Source: Beijerinckiaceae bacterium
GTDB lineage: Bacteria; Pseudomonadota; Alphaproteobacteria; Rhizobiales; Beijerinckiaceae
Reading direction: 5' to 3'
DNA: 7,914 bases
NCBI GenBank assembly: GCA_947458675.1
Contig: CANHAW010000083.1
Span: 1-7,914 of the forward strand
Part shown: positions 6,816-7,914 of the stretch, piece by piece
How the letters are laid out: every line of letters starts with the position of its first letter
Numbering within the stretch: position 1 is the stretch's first letter
The notes under the pieces: generated by a model
Seen by the model: the letters and a program-made list of their open reading frames with translations, nothing else
What the model was told of the DNA's origin: nothing
The model's database searches: none
Position numbers and translations under genes: made by a program

Positions 6816-7541
6816 CTACGCCACCTTCTGCGCTTCGATCGCCTTCTGAGCCTTGGCCTGTTCGGCCAGCGCGCCGAGAGCGGCCTGGGTTTCAGGCTGG
6901 ATCAGGCCGGCTGACATGATGAGCTTGGCAGCATCGTCCGGCGTCATCGGAATTTCAACTACGTCAGAAACCGGCAGGAAGAAATAAAAGCCGGTTGTAG
7001 GATTGGGCGTGCAGGGCAGGAAGACCGAAATATGCTCGCCCGAAGGCAGTGCATTGCGCACGGTTCCTGACGGCGGGGCCGAGATGAAGACAATCGTCCA
7101 CATGCCCGGTGCGGGGAATTGCACCAATCCAACTTTGCGGAAGCTCGTGCCCGATTGCGAGAAGACCGTCTCGAAAATCTGCTTCACGCTTTTGTAGAGG
7201 CCGCGCACAACGGGCATGCGGTCGAGAAGGGATTCACCGATGCGGATCAAAGTGCGACCAAGCAGATTGGCCGCGAGAAAACCCAGAAGCGTCAGGCCAA
7301 GAAAGGCGACGATCACGCCAACGCCGGGGATATGGTAGGAAGTGTAGCGGTCGAGCGACAAAGCCGGCGGCATCAGCGGCTTCATCCAATTATCGACCGT
7401 GTCGATAAACCAGAGGACGAGCCAGCCGGTGACGGCCAGCGGCCCGGCAATCACGAGACCGGTCAGAAAATAGGCGCGGATCCGGGCGCCGAAACTCGGC
7501 CGGTGGGGTGTCTCCGCAAGCGTCTCGTTCAAGTCGTTCAT
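6816..7541 (-). CDS. DUF502 family two-helix membrane protein (241 aa)
   Basis: This is an intact member of the DUF502 family of bacterial inner-membrane proteins, whose biochemical role I do not know. Two hydrophobic segments are visible: about residues 24-48 (YFLTGLVIAGPLAVTGWLVLWFIDTV) and about 73-95 (GVGVIVAFLGLTLLGFLAANLLG). They are separated by a short loop with several prolines. The family-typical RMPVVRGLYKSVKQIFETV follows at 108-126, and then a soluble, beta-rich C-terminal domain containing SGTSFRKVGLVQFP and the conserved NPTTGFYFFLP (180-190). The last 20 residues are Ala-, Lys- and Gln-rich, probably a flexible or helical tail. The ATG at 7541 is 68 bases after the glmS stop on the same strand, without an obvious promoter between them, so co-transcription with glmS is likely. 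Its place between glmS and recG is familiar for Hyphomicrobiales. Confidence 0.9.
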   Translation of the reverse strand: MNDLNETLAETPHRPSFGARIRAYFLTGLVIAGPLAVTGWLVLWFIDTVDNWMKPLMPPALSLDRYTSYHIPGVGVIVAFLGLTLLGFLAANLLGRTLIRIGESLLDRMPVVRGLYKSVKQIFETVFSQSGTSFRKVGLVQFPAPGMWTIVFISAPPSGTVRNALPSGEHISVFLPCTPNPTTGFYFFLPVSDVVEIPMTPDDAAKLIMSAGLIQPETQAALGALAEQAKAQKAIEAQKVA

Positions 7542-7558
7542 GTCATATCCATGGCGCG

Positions 7559-7582
7559 TCCGCCGGCGGAAGCCGGAAGGCT
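7559..7582. repeat. Cluster of short inverted repeats between glmS and DUF502
   Basis: A 12-base perfect palindrome TCCGCCGGCGGA (7559-7570) directly abuts AGCC-GGAA-GGCT (7571-7582). A third, mutually exclusive hairpin, CCGGC-GGAA-GCCGG (7563-7576), spans both. There is no T-run on either strand, so this is not a standard terminator. It could act as an RNA-stability or partial attenuation element in a glmS-DUF502 transcript, or be chance structure in GC-rich DNA. Confidence 0.35.
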
Positions 7583-7609
7583 GAGAAAATCAAACAAGCC
7601 GACGCTAAT

Positions 7610-7914
7610 CTATTCGACCGTAACGCTCTTGGCGAGGTTTCTGGGCTGGTCAACGTCCTTACCCATGACCACAGCTGTGTGATAGGCGAGCATCTGGACG
7701 GGAATGGCATAGGCCATGGCGGCAAAATCGGGCGCCATATCCGGCATGGCAATGGCCGAGAAAAAGGGCACGGACGCCTCATGTTGCGCCCGTAAATCGC
7801 CAATCAGGACGATTTTGCCGCCGCGCGCCGCCACTTCCTGCATATTGGAGACGGTTTTCTCGAAGACGCTGTCAAAGGGCGCCAGCACGATCACGGGAAT
7901 GTTTTCATCGATCA
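7610..7914 (-). CDS. glmS: Glutamine-fructose-6-phosphate aminotransferase GlmS, C-terminal end (partial)
   Basis: GlmS converts fructose-6-phosphate and glutamine to glucosamine-6-phosphate, the first step toward UDP-GlcNAc for peptidoglycan and lipopolysaccharide. Only the last ~100 codons are in the window; the frame stays open to base 7914 and reads IDENIPVIVLAPFDSVFEKTVSNMQEVAARGGKIVLIGD at its upstream end. This is the second sugar-isomerase (SIS) domain. The protein ends with DVDQPRNLAKSVTVE, the hallmark C-terminus of GlmS, whose buried residues close the sugar site and the ammonia channel. The apparent Met at 7894 is a GTG-coded internal valine, not a start. The gene stops with TAG, followed 68 bases later by the DUF502 gene on the same strand. 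Confidence 0.95.
   Translation of the reverse strand, partial: IDENIPVIVLAPFDSVFEKTVSNMQEVAARGGKIVLIGDLRAQHEASVPFFSAIAMPDMAPDFAAMAYAIPVQMLAYHTAVVMGKDVDQPRNLAKSVTVE

Noticed and set aside
7119..7682. Plus-strand open frame (187 codons) opposite DUF502 and the end of glmS
   Set aside because: It crosses two well-supported minus-strand genes and the gap between them, and encodes no recognisable domain.

Overview
This window looks like chromosomal DNA from an alphaproteobacterium, most likely of the order Hyphomicrobiales (Rhizobiales). Three things point there: GC-rich codon use, promoter-like hexamers of the CTTGNN-N17-CTATAT type, and the gene set glmS / DUF502 / recG / sdhE / mfd, which I recall as a conserved neighbourhood in that order. 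The family-level placement (Beijerinckiaceae-like) is only a guess.

Layout from left to right. Positions 16-3564 (minus) hold a full-length mfd, encoding the transcription-repair coupling factor. Its start overlaps the end of sdhE (3542-3838, minus), a small factor that attaches FAD to succinate dehydrogenase. A 146-base divergent intergenic region follows. It carries a good sigma70-type promoter for the sdhE-mfd unit and a short inverted repeat in the sdhE leader. recG (3985-6090, plus) encodes the branch-migrating fork-reversal helicase. An 87-base convergent gap (6091-6177) contains a palindromic, REP-like element. Then come hicB (6178-6510) and hicA (6507-6767) on minus, a type II toxin-antitoxin pair transcribed toxin first with an ATGA overlap. 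Upstream of hicA is a compact promoter with two TGATACT direct repeats. A DUF502 two-helix membrane protein (6816-7541, minus) and the last ~100 codons of glmS (7610-7914, minus, running off the window) complete the region.

Functionally this is mostly housekeeping. Mfd and RecG are related superfamily 2 DNA translocases that share a TRG motif; they act on stalled RNA polymerase and stalled replication forks respectively. SdhE belongs to respiration and GlmS to the amino-sugar supply for the cell envelope. The hicAB pair between DUF502 and recG is the only clearly accessory part, and it has a repeat element at one side. I found no convincing new multi-gene system. The most interesting local signals are the hicA promoter/operator arrangement, the altered HicA active-site region, and the stem-preserving sequence of the repeat element.
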